Assembly: GCA_029261305.1 (NCBI GenBank)
Contig: JAJDBO010000396.1
Location: 1-9,573, forward strand
Reading direction: 5' to 3'
DNA: 9,573 bases
Origin: Nitrospirales bacterium
GTDB taxonomy: Bacteria > Nitrospirota > Nitrospiria > Nitrospirales > UBA8639
This document shows, piece by piece, positions 6,792 through 9,573 of this stretch. The notes under the pieces were generated by a model. The model made no database searches and had not been told where the DNA came from. It saw nothing but the letters and a program-made list of their open reading frames with translations. Each line of letters starts with the position of its first letter. Positions within the stretch are counted from its first letter, which is position 1. A program made the position numbers and the translations under genes.

Positions 6792-7289
6792 ATGCCTACA
6801 GGCGTAGATTTCATGAATAACGTCCTTCTCTTTCAACGCACTAAATTTGATGGATATTCCCATCTCCCACGAATATTCCTTCTCGGCATGTTTCTTCTAG
6901 GACTATTGGCCAGTACGAGTCACGTATTCGGTTCCACGGGAGAAATGACCGAAGACCGAGCCCTTCAACTTGCGGAAGAATTTGGAGTTGATGTTGGGGA
7001 AGTGGATGAAGAAATCAAAGAGTTTCTTGGCTTGGCCAAGGCGGAAGGCGTTGTGGTCTTTGCCGTTCTCGGCAATACACCAGCCGATCTAGCCGGGATA
7101 AAGACAAAAGCTCTTATCAAAGAAGTCGATGGACACGAAGTCAGGAATTTATTGGATCTAGGACGTGCTCTAGAAAAAGCGCTGGCGGTACAAAATTTTT
7201 CAGTGGCGACCTATGAACCTGCAGGAATTGATGATCAGGGGATTGGTGGGGGATTGAACTTTCATCTCGTTCGGGTTGCGAAGGATTAA
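6792..7289 (+). CDS. Small exported PDZ-domain protein
   Basis: The 165-residue protein has a hydrophobic stretch (about 25-40) typical of a signal peptide or anchor, with possible cleavage near VFG-S at 47-48. A short acidic region (about 50-78) follows, then one PDZ-like domain (about 80-143). The domain shows a GVVVFAVLGNTPADLAGIK start and an IKEVDGHEV strand-turn, as in bacterial HtrA-type PDZ domains. There is no protease domain and no CxxCH motif, so it is probably an adaptor that binds a C-terminus or loop of a partner in the periplasm. The start is uncertain. ATG 6792 has no clear ribosome binding site, and ATG 6813 has only a weak AGG ten bases upstream and would give 158 residues. 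The stop is eight bases before the first cytochrome gene, so the two are surely co-expressed. Confidence 0.82.
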   Translation: MPTGVDFMNNVLLFQRTKFDGYSHLPRIFLLGMFLLGLLASTSHVFGSTGEMTEDRALQLAEEFGVDVGEVDEEIKEFLGLAKAEGVVVFAVLGNTPADLAGIKTKALIKEVDGHEVRNLLDLGRALEKALAVQNFSVATYEPAGIDDQGIGGGLNFHLVRVAKD

Positions 7290-7297
7290 TTACAGGC

Positions 7298-8656
7298 ATG
7301 TTTTCTTTGCTGAAATCGAAATGTCAGAGCAAGAGCTACGGTGCGAGGTCATGGCAAGTCTTGTCCATTTTCTTGGGAATCTTGTTGCTTCCTCTTTCAG
7401 TGGTAAATGCACAAGACAAGACTCCCGTTCCTGAAGACCATAAGTGGATTGAAGAAATCGAAGAAGTGTTCCTTCCTTCCGATCATTGCAAACAATGTCA
7501 TGACCGGCACTATGAAGAATGGAAGGGAATGCGTGAGCAAACCCCAGACCTCAAAACCTTTGGTCGGGTTGATGGAGCCTTGCTGCACGGAACGGCGTTA
7601 TCCTCGCCTGTGTTTAAAACGGTTTTAGGTTTGTGGTTGCAAACCAATCCCACGGGTGAGGAAAAGACACGATGCTTGGCCTGCCATGTCCCTGCGGTGA
7701 CCGTGTTCCCGCAACATACAGAAAAAATCCTGACTCAGGTTCTCACTCAACACCCTAAAAAACGTGGGCGGCGTGCTGCAAAAGAGCAAGGTGTCGAAGG
7801 CATTAGCTGTTCCTCTTGTCACCTCATCGATTCGGTGAAAGAAGACCCCAAGGATTTTCCGGCATTTAAGATTAATCCTGGGAAGGTGTTGTTTGGTCCC
7901 TATGCAAAGGCTGAAGATAATCTTGTGCATCCCTCTAGCCAAGCGGATGTGTATAAGGGGGCACAATTTTGTGCTTCATGTCACTTCAGTAAAGTCAAAG
8001 ATGTGACGCAGGCGGAATTGCCTGGGCAAATTTTGAAAGGCACCATTTGTCAGGATTGTCATATGGAGCGATCCACTGGTAGCTCAACCTCCAAACGTGG
8101 CTCGCTGACCAGGCCGATTGGCCGTCATTGGTTTCAAGGAATTGTGATCCCGGGGATCATGCTGAGCAATCGGAACCTGCAGGCCGAATGGTTTCCGCGC
8201 GTTGATGTGGAGATGAAAAAGGGAACCCAGGTAGTCGATGGAACCGTGCTCGTTCGGAATGGAAGTCTTCCTCATGTGTTTCCAGGCGGAGACCCAGTGC
8301 TGAAACAATTCTTCATCACGGTTACCGTGAAAAATGCCGAGGGGCATGTGTTAGGGACAACGCAAGAGCGGTTCGGAGTGCTCTTTGATCAACTCCTTCG
8401 TGGCCCTATCCCTTATCCCCTTGTCTCAGGTGGCACGACGCGTCGCGTACCTTTCTCCATACCCTTAAAAGAGGGTGATGCGCCGAGCTATGTTGAAGCG
8501 GCCTTAAGCTATGCACTCATTCCCGAGCCTGGTCAGGAATTGCTTGATCAATACCTGGCGACCTTGGATACCGAACGCGAAAAAGATATAGCTAAAAATA
8601 TTGTTGCGGATTACTCATCGCAACGATTATTAACCTTTCGAACCAAATCCTTCTAG
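7298..8656 (+). CDS. Periplasmic pentaheme cytochrome c, c554-like
   Basis: The 452-residue exported electron carrier or redox enzyme has a long basic N-terminus and a signal peptide (hydrophobic core about 19-36, likely cleavage after VNA at 38). Five CxxCH heme c sites start at C64, C126, C171, C225 and C251. H97 lies in a HGTALSSPVF segment like the distal-ligand region of cytochrome c554-type proteins. H140, H211 and H277 are matched in the downstream paralogue and are candidate axial ligands. A beta-rich C-terminal domain without hemes (about 298-452) contains NGSLPHVFPGG near 321-331, a divergent form of the N-x-G-x-x-H-x-x-P motif found in such multiheme proteins. An AAGGA lies 12 bases before the ATG, inside the end of the PDZ gene, which suggests translational coupling. 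Its electron partners are probably the EB_dh protein and the next cytochrome. Confidence 0.9.
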   Translation: MFSLLKSKCQSKSYGARSWQVLSIFLGILLLPLSVVNAQDKTPVPEDHKWIEEIEEVFLPSDHCKQCHDRHYEEWKGMREQTPDLKTFGRVDGALLHGTALSSPVFKTVLGLWLQTNPTGEEKTRCLACHVPAVTVFPQHTEKILTQVLTQHPKKRGRRAAKEQGVEGISCSSCHLIDSVKEDPKDFPAFKINPGKVLFGPYAKAEDNLVHPSSQADVYKGAQFCASCHFSKVKDVTQAELPGQILKGTICQDCHMERSTGSSTSKRGSLTRPIGRHWFQGIVIPGIMLSNRNLQAEWFPRVDVEMKKGTQVVDGTVLVRNGSLPHVFPGGDPVLKQFFITVTVKNAEGHVLGTTQERFGVLFDQLLRGPIPYPLVSGGTTRRVPFSIPLKEGDAPSYVEAALSYALIPEPGQELLDQYLATLDTEREKDIAKNIVADYSSQRLLTFRTKSF

Positions 8657-8712
8657 CTCAGCTCTGACCACCTTTTTCACAAACCCCAACATGATGAATT
8701 GAGGTCGGCTTC

Positions 8713-9573
8713 ATGCAAAAAATTCTCCATGGTCTATGTTGGGCGGTCGGCCTGTTGTCGGTTGCCGCTTTCTTGGTCATCACGATCGATCTTCCTGTGA
8801 CCGACTCCTTGGCAGCAAAACAGGGGCAAGGCAAGCCGCTAGAAAAAGCCTATCCTCACTCCCAAAAATGTAAGCGGTGTCACCTTCGGGTTTTTGAAGA
8901 ATGGGAAGCGTCGGCTCAATCTCGATCGATCATTAGCGCTCCATTTCGCGTCTCGTTGGAACGCTATCGGGCGATGTCAAAAGACAAAGAAGGGGCCATG
9001 TGCTTTCGCTGTCATGCCCCGAGTGTGTTGGAATATCCAGAACATACCGGCATCTACATCAAAGAAATCGAATCAGGCGATCCTAAATTAGATGGCGTGG
9101 GATGTTCCCAATGTCACTTAATCAATGCGGTAGATCCGACACAGCATCCGCCACATCCTACCTATCAATTAGAACGCACCGTCTTTGGAAGTTATAAAAA
9201 ACCTGAAGAAAATTTAGCGCATCAATCCGTACCGCTGCCGTTGTTTAGCCAATCACAGTTTTGTGTGACGTGCCATGAAAATTTGCCTGGTTTTGAAAAG
9301 AAACTTCCGAATTTGCTAGGGCCATGGGAAGAATCCCAAACCCAAAAGGCCGGGAAGAATTGTCAGTCGTGTCATATGCCTGAAGAGTTTGGCGAATCGG
9401 CAAACGGTGAACGGAATCGAAAAATTGCGAATCATAGTTTTCCCGGGAGATTTGGGAAAGTTCGTGCTGATGCGGTCAAGCTGGCTGTGGCCACCGAAGT
9501 GAAGGGAAAAGAGTCCGAGGTCAAAGTCACCATTCAAAGTCTGGTGCCGCATAATTTACCGTTGCCACATCCC
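8713..9573 (+). CDS. Second pentaheme cytochrome c, c554-like (3' end outside window)
   Basis: The frame is open from ATG 8713 to the window edge, giving 287 residues without a stop, so the gene is incomplete on the right. GAGG lies eight bases before the ATG. The N-terminus has a hydrophobic segment (about 8-24), either an anchor or a signal peptide with possible cleavage near 34. Five CxxCH sites start at C53, C97, C131, C184 and C217. The layout and local sequence match the upstream cytochrome: VFEEW after heme 1, CHLIN at heme 3, FGSYKKPEENLAH before heme 4, CHMPEE at heme 5 and NHSFPG at about 240-245. The two genes are tandem paralogues. Unlike its neighbour, this protein has no histidine at all between hemes 1 and 2. 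The visible end, VPHNLPLPHP, starts the same C-terminal beta domain. More hemes could follow beyond the edge. Confidence 0.88.
   Translation, partial: MQKILHGLCWAVGLLSVAAFLVITIDLPVTDSLAAKQGQGKPLEKAYPHSQKCKRCHLRVFEEWEASAQSRSIISAPFRVSLERYRAMSKDKEGAMCFRCHAPSVLEYPEHTGIYIKEIESGDPKLDGVGCSQCHLINAVDPTQHPPHPTYQLERTVFGSYKKPEENLAHQSVPLPLFSQSQFCVTCHENLPGFEKKLPNLLGPWEESQTQKAGKNCQSCHMPEEFGESANGERNRKIANHSFPGRFGKVRADAVKLAVATEVKGKESEVKVTIQSLVPHNLPLPHP

Noticed and set aside
8894..9091. 65-residue + frame inside the second cytochrome gene
   Set aside because: The frame starting at 8713 covers it and carries five CxxCH motifs and an N-terminal hydrophobic signal, so this one is a shadow.

Overview
The window holds nine genes, all on the + strand, with short gaps. 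Eight are complete and the last runs off the right edge. There are no RNA genes, insertion sequences, CRISPR arrays or phage genes. Base composition looks moderate, with a very AT-rich first ~190 bases. The mix of an ethylbenzene-dehydrogenase/NxrC-like periplasmic heme-b protein, tandem c554-like multiheme cytochromes, a stand-alone TatA, an NHL propeller and a TPR protein suggests a chemolithotrophic or respiratory Gram-negative bacterium, perhaps Nitrospirota or a relative. That assignment is inferred from gene content only.

Layout: (1) 204-1979, a B12-binding-type radical SAM protein behind an AT-rich leader. (2) 2048-4368, three closely spaced genes: a polytopic membrane protein of unknown family, a soluble TPR protein and a TatA-type translocase subunit. 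(3) A 173-base gap with an RNA-folding inverted repeat, then 4542-5810, a six-unit NHL beta-propeller without a signal peptide. (4) 5899 to the right edge, an envelope redox block: a membrane-anchored EB_dh/NxrC-like protein with the expected Met and Lys heme ligands, a small exported PDZ protein, a pentaheme cytochrome c, and a second pentaheme cytochrome that is open at the edge.

Interpretation: genes 2 to 9 look like one transcriptional neighbourhood that builds and runs a periplasmic electron-transfer assembly. TatA and the TPR protein would serve export or assembly. The EB_dh protein and the two cytochromes would carry electrons, and the PDZ protein may be a small adaptor. No molybdopterin catalytic subunit or iron-sulfur subunit is present here, although characterised EB_dh-type gamma subunits work with them. 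No protein encoded here shows a twin-arginine signal. Either the Tat-exported catalytic partner lies outside the window, or this is a reduced heme-b plus multiheme-c module without a molybdoenzyme. The second case would be the novel possibility.
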